Below are positions 1-7,142 of a stretch of 20,888 nucleotides of DNA, one piece after another. Position 1 is the first letter of the stretch. The number at the start of each line of letters is the position of its first letter. Under the pieces are notes generated by a model. The model was given only the letters and a program-made list of their open reading frames with translations. It searched no databases and was not told the DNA's origin. This stretch comes from CAUJGP01 sp964612425 (lineage in GTDB: Bacteria; Bdellovibrionota; Bdellovibrionia; Bdellovibrionales; Bdellovibrionaceae): positions 1 through 20,888 of the forward strand of contig CAZTDX010000060.1 of assembly GCA_964612425.1 (NCBI GenBank). Direction: 5' to 3'. The position numbers and the translations under genes were made by a program.

Positions 1-137
1 AGGAAAGTCTACCCTTCTGCTTCAACTATACCGAGGGAAAAGTGAACGGCATTAAGGTATCCATAACTACTCAGGACCAGTCGATTTTAATCCATAATTG
101 CACATGGCCTATAAAAAAGTTTAACATCTCATATTAA
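1..137 (+). CDS. 3' end of an unidentified protein gene (partial)
   Basis: An open frame enters from the left edge (frame starting at base 3) and ends at a TAA at 135-137. It gives about 44 residues ending in TWPIKKFNISY. The other two plus frames stop at bases 43-45 and 53-55. The peptide has mixed, protein-like composition with two cysteines and alternating hydrophobic residues, which suits the C-terminus of a secreted or beta-rich protein. No family is recognised and the start lies outside the window. The gap of 82 bases to the next gene shows no clear terminator. It could be a chance open stretch, but its length and composition in AT-rich DNA favour a real gene end. Confidence 0.45.
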   Translation, partial: ESLPFCFNYTEGKVNGIKVSITTQDQSILIHNCTWPIKKFNISY

Positions 138-219
138 GCCATTCTTATTTATATACGATTTGTCGTGGCATCAATTTTGAACTCTTTCTTCAATAATATA
201 AGAAAGTCGAGGTAGCTAC

Positions 220-2124
220 ATGTCTTCACCAATGGCAAAAAAAACAAAAAAAGTAGTTTTTTCATTTTTATTATCCACATCAATCCTATCATTGAAAGCT
301 TTTGCGGTTGCCAACACAAATTATGGTGAACTCAATAATGGTTATTGCATTGCCATCCGTGGAAATGGAGAGCTCGCCCCTGCCCATTGGGGAGCCCTTG
401 CGCAAACGGTAGAAACGTTTGGAATTCCGGCTGGAATGGCGGGCGGAAGCTCTGGAAGTATCTCTACTTTTTTGATGGAAAGCCTTATGATGAATCCCGC
501 GTATAGAGCCGAACCAGATTTAACTAAAAAGCGACAAATTTTGTCCCTCATGATTAAATCGTTAAAAGGGTTTATTGAGACTCAACTAGATCAACCAAAA
601 GTAAAAAATTTATTTAATACGCTTAAATTAATTACAGAATTTAAAAATCAGAAAAATAAATTAAGCTCCCTAGTAGAAATATTCAAACAGTATAATACAG
701 TCGAACTTCTCACTCAAACTGCAACTCGAATAGAACATGTACTCAATATATTAAATGATTTAGTTGAGTCGGAAATACTATATGGGCCTCAAGTTAAAAG
801 TTTCCATGAGGCTTTAAAAGATTTTAAGCTCAATAATAAAAGTATAAGTACGTTAAGAAATGAGTATAATAAGTTAAACGAAACCTTGAAAGTCTTTGGT
901 TCCTTCAACGCCAAAGATGATAAAGCGCTTTTCTTTAGAGGCGGTATTGTTAATTTCCCTGCCCTAGCAAATGCCATTGGTTTTGTGGCTGATTTTTATA
1001 GTCAAAAAAACAATAATGTTCATATTGAGGATTTATTTAAAAATTTCATTAATGCTTGCCAAGAAAAGGCTGTGGGAAAAGCTTGGGATGAAATTAGTCC
1101 TGAGTGCCAGACTAAATTATCTAAGTCTATAATTTCATTTTCAACTCAAATTCATCATTTTAATCAAGATAAAAAATACGAATCGCTTCGACTTCAAGAC
1201 CCCATCGGAACATCACTACCTGCTTTAATTTCAACCTCGCTGGCGATCAACGATTCAGCTCAAAAGTTGATAAACTTAAAAAATGAATATGATCAAAATA
1301 AAGTGGTTGATGAGAACGCTTACAGTCAGTTAAATTTAAATCCTGAAGAAATTCGCTTTGGTTATTGGGGACAAAAAACTCATCTTGATGAAGTCCAAAA
1401 GTTTTTTAGTGGTAATCCCAACAATATTCTTTCACAAATCGATAAATCAAAGCGATTTCTTTCCCTGGGAGCTGAAAAATGGTTAACGGCTTTAAGTCTC
1501 TCTCCTGCTGAGCCTGGCTTATCTTCCATGATTCCATTCGAATTAAATGGTAAAGTTGTCGTTTCTATGGGTGGTTGGTCTGACTTGCATCCCGTACCCG
1601 TATTAAAAGCCATGAATTCCATTTGCAAAAAAGTTGTCTATGTTACGAGAAAAGGTGGAGATGCGATTTTTGGTCAGGGTATCGCCAAAAGACTTTTAAA
1701 TTTTGAATTCCCCGACTGGGATCTTCTTGACGGTAAAGACAGCCCGAAAAATTTAACCAATTTTTATAATAACACTGGTCGATCAAAAAATGATATTCCA
1801 GAAGCATTCAACGAGCTTTGGTCAAGAATGTTTAATTTAGCAAATCCTGAGAGTTCGTTCTCTGTTTCGTTAAAAAACTCAGATGCTGTTGTCTGTACCG
1901 ATTGGAACTCTTTTGATATTAAAACTGATTTCACTAAAATGATTAAAGAGGCCTACCTCTCACCCATCATTTTAAATAATTTGAATTTCAATCCTTTAAA
2001 TAAAAACAGCAATATTTTAAGGTCAGAGCAAAACTCGGACTGGAAGAATGAAACTGTCGCTGACAAAAATGATTCTACGAGAATTTATCCCAAATATGCT
2101 GGTTGCTATTCCTACGAAAATTAA
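220..2124 (+). CDS. Secreted patatin-like phospholipase/acylhydrolase
   Basis: Predicted exported lipid acyl hydrolase of the patatin fold. Residues 6-31 form a basic then hydrophobic signal peptide, with likely cleavage after an AFA or AVA triplet. A glycine-rich oxyanion-like stretch (R47 G N G, about 47-58) is followed by GGSSGS at 75-80, which gives a GxSxG elbow with Ser77 as probable nucleophile. The patatin Asp is probably D455 in a GGWSD stretch, a variant of the usual DG[GA]. Some 378 residues separate Ser77 and D455, far more than in compact patatins. The insertion is helical, Lys/Asn-rich and could be a lid or substrate domain. The ATG at 220 has a good GAGG ribosome site 7 bases upstream. 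The gene stands alone on this strand. The fold assignment is good; substrate and catalytic Asp are inferred. A secreted lipase would fit attack on prey or host membranes. Confidence 0.72.
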   Translation: MSSPMAKKTKKVVFSFLLSTSILSLKAFAVANTNYGELNNGYCIAIRGNGELAPAHWGALAQTVETFGIPAGMAGGSSGSISTFLMESLMMNPAYRAEPDLTKKRQILSLMIKSLKGFIETQLDQPKVKNLFNTLKLITEFKNQKNKLSSLVEIFKQYNTVELLTQTATRIEHVLNILNDLVESEILYGPQVKSFHEALKDFKLNNKSISTLRNEYNKLNETLKVFGSFNAKDDKALFFRGGIVNFPALANAIGFVADFYSQKNNNVHIEDLFKNFINACQEKAVGKAWDEISPECQTKLSKSIISFSTQIHHFNQDKKYESLRLQDPIGTSLPALISTSLAINDSAQKLINLKNEYDQNKVVDENAYSQLNLNPEEIRFGYWGQKTHLDEVQKFFSGNPNNILSQIDKSKRFLSLGAEKWLTALSLSPAEPGLSSMIPFELNGKVVVSMGGWSDLHPVPVLKAMNSICKKVVYVTRKGGDAIFGQGIAKRLLNFEFPDWDLLDGKDSPKNLTNFYNNTGRSKNDIPEAFNELWSRMFNLANPESSFSVSLKNSDAVVCTDWNSFDIKTDFTKMIKEAYLSPIILNNLNFNPLNKNSNILRSEQNSDWKNETVADKNDSTRIYPKYAGCYSYEN

Positions 2125-2161
2125 TACCACGTCGCCATCCAATGGATCGACGTGGTATTAA
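2121..2161. terminator. 14-bp perfect inverted repeat at convergent gene ends (candidate terminator)
   Basis: TTAATACCACGTCG at 2121-2134 is perfectly repeated in reverse complement at 2148-2161. The 13-base interior can add ATCC/GGAT pairs with a CC bulge. The left arm contains the stop codon of the patatin-like gene (TAA 2122-2124). On the minus strand the hairpin is followed by a short TTTT, so it may end leftward transcription from recO. On the plus strand it is followed by A-rich sequence, so it could stabilise the 3' end of the lipase mRNA but is not a classical terminator in that direction. Confidence 0.6.
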
Positions 2162-2322
2162 AAAGGAAAAACGATGAAGTACTTTTATTGAATCTCACTT
2201 CCTAAACAAAAGTCAATGAGTTCTTTATTACTTCTTCGTTACTGTATGAGATGCTCTTGCAGAATGTAATGACTTCAGAGCGTCTTTACAGCATTTAAGC
2301 CATGATATTTAATTTGTTTAAT

Positions 2323-2985
2323 TCACACATAAGGTACAGCGGCATTTTCAATATAGGATTGCACCACGTTTTCTATTTCACTTAAGCGATCAAGATAAAA
2401 TTCACTACAAAGCTCAGGAATTTCTACCAATAATTTTTGATGACCTTGAAGTGAATTTCTCAAAAATGGTGTCATCCACTCTTCTTGATTTAAAACACCT
2501 TGTTGAAACAATAACCTCAATAAAAAATGAAGTCGAAAGGTGATCAAGACTCCTGCGTCACTTTGCTGGGATAGCGTTTGTAGCGCATGACCTAATAAAT
2601 TAAAAAGTTCACTGGATTGAATCTCTCCCTCGCGAGCGAGTCGATCCATTAAGCCAACCATGGATAAAGCGGTTTGAATCAAATCATAATTTTGGCGCAG
2701 CCCTGGAAATTCTTTAATCATCTGAGCTTCGCAAATTCTATTGAGCTGAGTCCCTGAATTCGAAGACGATGTTTTTTTGACTGGACGCTGAAAAACCACT
2801 TCAATAAAATTTGTGGGTTCTAGTATTCCTCCCCCAAAACGCCGGCGGCTTTTTAGTGCGGCTGGCGCAATAAAATTAACTTTTGCACCCAGAGTATTTA
2901 AACCGCGAATGATAAGATCAGAATCACGATAAACACTTTTTTTTAATACAATAATACGGTCACGATCGAGCATGAAGAGACTCAT
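2323..2985 (-). CDS. recO: DNA repair protein RecO
   Basis: Recombination mediator of the RecFOR pathway. It helps load RecA on SSB-coated single strands and anneals complementary strands. The N-terminus (DRIIVLKKSVYRDSDLIIRG, about residues 8-27) is the typical RecO OB-fold opening, followed by a basic loop (KSRRRFGGGILEP) and a helical C-terminal domain. The length of 220 residues is close to family size. The ATG at 2985 lies inside the end of the upstream membrane-protein gene (26-base overlap). A second in-frame ATG at 2973 has a GAG 7 bases upstream and could be the true start. The overlap implies co-transcription and translational coupling with the flippase-like gene. A zinc-binding cysteine cluster, present in some RecO proteins, is not evident. 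Confidence 0.85.
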   Translation of the reverse strand: MSLFMLDRDRIIVLKKSVYRDSDLIIRGLNTLGAKVNFIAPAALKSRRRFGGGILEPTNFIEVVFQRPVKKTSSSNSGTQLNRICEAQMIKEFPGLRQNYDLIQTALSMVGLMDRLAREGEIQSSELFNLLGHALQTLSQQSDAGVLITFRLHFLLRLLFQQGVLNQEEWMTPFLRNSLQGHQKLLVEIPELCSEFYLDRLSEIENVVQSYIENAAVPYV

Positions 2986-3949
2986 CTATATCATGCAAGG
3001 AACTTTTGCGCTGGATAAAAAATACGATGCCTAATAACCCAAGTAAAAAATTTAAAATTTGAAAAGCTGTGATCACAGCGGGGCCGACTTGAGACTCATG
3101 ACCTAAAAATAAATTAAATAAAAAGAAGAAAGCCATTTGCCCCACTCCCACTCCTGCCGGAGAGATAGGGACCGCCGTCACCATAAATCCCAAAGGGACC
3201 ACAGAAAGATACAACGGCAATGAGACATCATTAAAATTTAAAATAACTCCTAATTGCCATATAATCACTACAGCTATAGATTGGGCGACTAAACTTAATA
3301 AAACAACACCTAGTAAAGCCTTCAAATGATTTGTGTAAAAATGAACCGCCTCATAGGCCGATACTAACTTTTTACCTAAAGCGTATTTATTGAGCCATAA
3401 CTTCCATCCCATAGAATTAAACCGACTTGATAAAGCCAAGGCTAATCCCACATTGAAGAGAATAAAAATTATAATACAGCCCTTAAAAATTAAATATAGC
3501 TGCGAGTGATTTAAAACATAGGAAATATTTAGACAGAGGGACAAAATAGCTAAAATAATCATGGCATAGAGTCCAAACACTCGATCTAATAGGACGGTAA
3601 TACCAGCGCCCATTCGATTTTTCGGATTATCCTTAACAATATAAAAAGCTTTAACCACATCGCCACCAACTCCACCCGGCATAACGTGATTAAAAAATAA
3701 ACCAATTATATTGAGTTTAAAAGCTTCCCATAAGGTAAGATTTATATTGAGTGTTTTAAGAAGAATTTGCCAGCGCCAACTCACAAAATAAAAAGTCGAA
3801 GCCAGCGCCAATATAAAACTAAATAAGAGCCCCGGATGCAGCAACTGAGAGAGAATTTTGAGATCCAAAACACCCTTTTGATAAAGCCAGTATAAAATAC
3901 CGACAGCAAGAATAATTTTACTGCCAGCAGTTGCAACTTTCTTAAACAT
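2960..3949 (-). CDS. Flippase-like membrane protein, LPG-synthase transmembrane family
   Basis: Integral inner-membrane protein of the PF03706 type, the transmembrane part of lysylphosphatidylglycerol synthase/flippase proteins. It has about eight hydrophobic helices. Family-like motifs are PGGVGGDVVKA at about residues 91-101, LDRVFGL near 121-127 and PISPAGVGVGQ in the C-terminal half. No cytosolic aminoacyl-transferase domain is present, so it probably acts in lipid or glycolipid translocation rather than lipid lysylation; the substrate is unknown. The chosen ATG (3949) has GAGAG 8 bases upstream. An earlier in-frame ATG at 3964 would add five residues but lacks a comparable site. The gene lies shortly downstream of the ppiD-like gene and overlaps recO, so the three probably form one leftward operon. 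Confidence 0.8.
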   Translation of the reverse strand: MFKKVATAGSKIILAVGILYWLYQKGVLDLKILSQLLHPGLLFSFILALASTFYFVSWRWQILLKTLNINLTLWEAFKLNIIGLFFNHVMPGGVGGDVVKAFYIVKDNPKNRMGAGITVLLDRVFGLYAMIILAILSLCLNISYVLNHSQLYLIFKGCIIIFILFNVGLALALSSRFNSMGWKLWLNKYALGKKLVSAYEAVHFYTNHLKALLGVVLLSLVAQSIAVVIIWQLGVILNFNDVSLPLYLSVVPLGFMVTAVPISPAGVGVGQMAFFFLFNLFLGHESQVGPAVITAFQILNFLLGLLGIVFFIQRKSSLHDIDESLHARS

Positions 3950-3991
3950 GATAATAGCTCTCATTCATTAGCAGTATCATGAAAGAGTAAA

Positions 3992-5503
3992 TTACTCAGT
4001 CACCATAGCGCTTTTATAGCGATTAACTTTATTACTATCGCGAATGGATTCTAACCACGCTTCAAACAAGCCACCAGCACCCATATTCATGTCTTTATTG
4101 TCTTTTGGTTTTTCAACAACAGTAGTATTTTTTAACTCTTTCATTTTTAATACATAACGAGCGGAACCCTCACGAACTAAGTGGTCATACCACTCACCCG
4201 TTTTCCCTAAACTCCAAACAGCATCCTTAATGGCTTCTCCACCATAGAGTTTAGGAATCGCTTCTGCTTGAACGTCAAAATCTCCCGTTTCTTCCCAATT
4301 CAAATTAATAGCTTTTAATTGAGCTTCAACTTCTGACGCGTTCTTTTTGCTTAAGGCTTCTTCTATTTTTTGAAGCTTTTCATCCACCTGTGATTCGGCA
4401 ATTAATTTTCGCGCAATATCTGACTTGACCTCTTCCAGAGTTTTTACTTGCGGGGCTCGCTTTTCTAAGACTTTTATTAAGTGATAACCAAAATTTGTTT
4501 TAACAGGGCCCACCAACTCACCGGTTTTTGCATTAAATGCCGCACTTTCGAAGGCAGGAACCATTTGGCCACGACCAAAGAAACCCAACTCGCCCCCTTT
4601 ATTTTTAGACCCTTCATCCTCGCTATTGGCTTTAGCAAGAGTTGAAAAATCTTCTTTTGTCGCTCTCACTTTAAGATCATTAATTCGAGTTAAAGCTTTT
4701 TTCTCAGCCTCTGCATCGCCCTCTTTAGCTTTAATTAAAATATGCTGTGCATGCACTTGTTCGGGATTACTAAACAATTCTTTTTTATTTGTTTCATAAT
4801 CCACTTCAATCTTTTTCATATTACCGGCATCGGCTAAATAAGTTTTAATTTGCTCAGGGCTGACCGCAATATTTTTAGCCAGCTGATCACGATCCATTTT
4901 AACATATTGAACATTCAATTTGAGTGCTGCCACTTCTGCATCTTTTTTGCTTTGCAATGACATTTCTGTTTCTACAGCATCAAACATCCGCTTCAAGCGC
5001 ATACGCTGAGTTTCTTTTCTGATTTTATTTTCAAACTCATCGGCTGAGCTTCGAGCATTTTCGAGATATTGAAAATAACGAGCTTTATCAAAACGACCCT
5101 GTTCATGAAAGGCAGGAATATCCACAATAAACTCTCTCACCTCTTTATCAGAAACCAAAACTCCTGAGTGTGTTGCTTCCTGAGCCAACAGCTCCCGAGT
5201 GATGAGATTTTCCATGGCCTGTGATTCCAACATCTGACGCTGCGCCTGCATACCAAAGTTGCCACCAAACATCTGACTGTAGAATCTTTCTAATTGCGTG
5301 TATTCTTCGTTGAGCTCCGCGCCTGAAATGATTTTTCCATTCACTTCCGCCACAATCCCGGTCCCCATGTTCATGTGATTCCCTTGAAATGAAGAAAGGA
5401 CAAACACAAGAATGATTGTACCAAACAATACATAAGCAACAATGGCTTTAGTATTGAGGTTGTGTTGGCTAATACTTTTTTTCAACTGTTCTTGTAATGA
5501 CAT
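3992..5503 (-). CDS. SurA/PpiD-type periplasmic peptidyl-prolyl isomerase
   Basis: Membrane-anchored periplasmic folding factor for exported and outer-membrane proteins. Residues 20-38 form one N-terminal transmembrane anchor after a short basic cytosolic tail, as in PpiD. A SurA-N-like helical chaperone region spans about 48-180. A parvulin rotamase domain follows at about 249-348, with HAQHILIKAK, GGELGFFGRGQMVPAFE and FGYHLIKV, all characteristic. A helical C-terminal segment completes 503 residues. The ATG at 5503 is preferred because AGAGG precedes it at suitable distance. An upstream in-frame ATG at 5533 would add ten residues without a good ribosome site. It is divergent from mreC, so outer-membrane biogenesis and wall elongation genes share a 188-base control region. 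PpiD and SurA are hard to separate; the anchor favours PpiD-like. Confidence 0.85.
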   Translation of the reverse strand: MSLQEQLKKSISQHNLNTKAIVAYVLFGTIILVFVLSSFQGNHMNMGTGIVAEVNGKIISGAELNEEYTQLERFYSQMFGGNFGMQAQRQMLESQAMENLITRELLAQEATHSGVLVSDKEVREFIVDIPAFHEQGRFDKARYFQYLENARSSADEFENKIRKETQRMRLKRMFDAVETEMSLQSKKDAEVAALKLNVQYVKMDRDQLAKNIAVSPEQIKTYLADAGNMKKIEVDYETNKKELFSNPEQVHAQHILIKAKEGDAEAEKKALTRINDLKVRATKEDFSTLAKANSEDEGSKNKGGELGFFGRGQMVPAFESAAFNAKTGELVGPVKTNFGYHLIKVLEKRAPQVKTLEEVKSDIARKLIAESQVDEKLQKIEEALSKKNASEVEAQLKAINLNWEETGDFDVQAEAIPKLYGGEAIKDAVWSLGKTGEWYDHLVREGSARYVLKMKELKNTTVVEKPKDNKDMNMGAGGLFEAWLESIRDSNKVNRYKSAMVTE

Positions 5504-5603
5504 TATAAAACCCTCTTTTAAAAAATCATTCATTAAAAATTACTATTAATTAATACAACATTGAACCTGTTTATCGGATTCTTTTCAACAGTTATTTTAT
5601 TTG

Positions 5604-5631
5604 TTTGCTTTGATGGGCTTGCCAAAGCAAA
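5604..5631. promoter_or_regulatory. 9-bp perfect inverted repeat between divergent ppiD-like gene and mreC
   Basis: TTTGCTTTG at 5604-5612 is matched exactly in reverse complement at 5623-5631 across a 10-base spacer. It sits in the only control region of two divergent operons, about 60 bases from the mreC start and 100 from the ppiD-like start. No T tract follows on either strand, so a protein-binding operator is more likely than a terminator. A TATAAT at 5648-5653 could serve as the -10 element for mreC, although no -35 lies at good spacing. Its function is inferred from position and symmetry only. Confidence 0.4.
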
Positions 5632-5691
5632 AATCTTTATGCACTCTTATAATAATAAACTTGAAAAACTTAAAACGGGAGAAAACTAGCA

Positions 5692-6606
5692 TTGAACTTC
5701 AGCAATTTGGATATTCGAAAAATCCTCCTCCTCTTGCCTATTTTTAGCTTGCCATTGATCACCATTAATATGCAGCAAATGCCACGCCCCTCCGATTGGT
5801 ACGGAGAGCCAATGGCTTTATTAGCCAGCAAAACTCAGAGTTTTTACTCTTGGTTCTCTGACGAAGTTCGAGGCACGACGGCTTTATACTTAAATTTAAT
5901 TAATATAAAACGAGAAAATATCGATTTAAAAAGTCAAAATGCCGAACTGAAAGCGCAACTGTCAGCGATGACCGAGCTGAAATTAGAAAATGAGCGCCTC
6001 AACCAACTTTTTGCCTTTAAACAAAAAAATAAAATGGATTTACTTGCAGCAAAAGTCATTGGTCGCGATCTATCATCGGATCACGCCACCCTATTAGTGG
6101 ACCGAGGAAGTGCTGATGGGATCAAACCTATGCAGGCCGTAATGACCATCGAAGGAGCTGTCGGCTATGTCTTTAGAGTGGAGCGAGGAACCTCACGCGT
6201 CATGTTGATCACGGATCGCTATTCCGTGGTTGATGGAATTGTGCAGCGAAGCCGAGCACGGGGTTTAGTCGAAGGAAAATCTTTTGATGCTTGTCTTCTT
6301 CGCTATGTTAATAAATCAGCTGATGTCGTTACAGGGGACTTGATTGTTACCAGTGGACTCGATGGAATATTCCCCAAAGGATTACCTATTGCTACCGTGG
6401 AAATCGTCAACAAAAAGCCCTACACGGTCACTCTGGATGTGGACCTCAAGCCTGTTGTTAACCCCAACAAGGTCGAAGAGCTTTTCATTGTTCGTAACCC
6501 CAATCAAGTGGATCTAGAAGAAAGAAAAGTCCCCGAGCCCGCCTCATTAAATACCAACTTCAATAATCTCAATAAACAAGCCCATACTGATGGAGACGCT
6601 CAGTGA
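5692..6606 (+). CDS. mreC: Rod-shape-determining protein MreC
   Basis: Bitopic inner-membrane scaffold of the elongasome that activates PBP2-RodA from the periplasm. A short cytosolic start and transmembrane helix (about residues 9-27) lead to a coiled coil near 60-100 rich in Lys/Glu heptads. The paired beta-barrel MreC domain follows at about 105-265, with LLVDRGSADGIKPMQAV, GAVGYVFRV and VMLITDRYSVVDG stretches typical of the family. A polar tail of about 40 residues ends the 304-residue protein. The start is a TTG at 5692 with GGGAG 10 bases upstream; no ATG occurs earlier than residue 27, which is beyond the membrane helix. Its stop overlaps the GTG of mreD. mreB is not immediately upstream, unlike in many mreBCD clusters. 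Confidence 0.93.
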   Translation: MNFSNLDIRKILLLLPIFSLPLITINMQQMPRPSDWYGEPMALLASKTQSFYSWFSDEVRGTTALYLNLINIKRENIDLKSQNAELKAQLSAMTELKLENERLNQLFAFKQKNKMDLLAAKVIGRDLSSDHATLLVDRGSADGIKPMQAVMTIEGAVGYVFRVERGTSRVMLITDRYSVVDGIVQRSRARGLVEGKSFDACLLRYVNKSADVVTGDLIVTSGLDGIFPKGLPIATVEIVNKKPYTVTLDVDLKPVVNPNKVEELFIVRNPNQVDLEERKVPEPASLNTNFNNLNKQAHTDGDAQ

Positions 6607-7142
6607 AAAAAGTGGGATATTTTCTACTTCATGCACTTGGACTTTTAATACTGATCGCTCTTGGCACCGGGTTTCAGACGAGCCTCTGGGCTCAACTTTT
6701 TGGAACTCTACCCGGCCCTCTTATTTGGATACTTTTTTTTCTCTACTTAGCTCTTTACCGCAAACCCACTGAAGCCATAGGGCTCTCTTACCTTTGCGCG
6801 GCCCAAGTTTATTTTTTTGGATGGATACCCTTTGGAGTTCTCGTCACTAATATCGTTGTTGTTTACAGCGTTGTGTATTTAGTGAAAGAAAGAATTTTTT
6901 GGCCTGGCCATCGCTATTTCATCACAGCGAGTTTTCTCGCGACTTTACTCTATCAAATTATCTATCTCTTAAACTCTTGGCTCTTTGAATTAATACCAGT
7001 TCGTGATTTTATGTTTTTCGAACGCCTCTTTCAAGTCATTATCACTCCGCTTTTTGCTGGCCCCATTTATTATATTCTTAAAACTTGGGATCGGCTCACT
7101 GATCAAACACCATTGATTGAATCAGGGGAATTAAAAATATGA
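6603..7142 (+). CDS. mreD: Rod-shape-determining protein MreD
   Basis: Small polytopic inner-membrane subunit of the elongation complex, partner of MreC. The 179 residues contain five to six hydrophobic helices, little soluble sequence, and the expected size for MreD. The GTG start at 6603 overlaps the mreC stop in a GTGA arrangement, and the TGA at 7140-7142 overlaps the PBP2 start in an ATGA arrangement. Both imply translational coupling. MreD sequences diverge strongly, so the call rests mainly on topology, size and position between mreC and the PBP2 gene. Confidence 0.88.
   Translation: MKKVGYFLLHALGLLILIALGTGFQTSLWAQLFGTLPGPLIWILFFLYLALYRKPTEAIGLSYLCAAQVYFFGWIPFGVLVTNIVVVYSVVYLVKERIFWPGHRYFITASFLATLLYQIIYLLNSWLFELIPVRDFMFFERLFQVIITPLFAGPIYYILKTWDRLTDQTPLIESGELKI

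Noticed and set aside
2241..2320. Short minus-strand open stretch after recO with a KDALKSLHSARASHTVTKK-like end
   Set aside because: Only about 26 codons, no start codon with a ribosome site, and no recognised family; too little to call a gene.
5619..5653. TTGCCA and TATAAT as a full mreC promoter
   Set aside because: The spacing is 23 bases, too long for a normal sigma-70 promoter, so only the -10-like element is mentioned.
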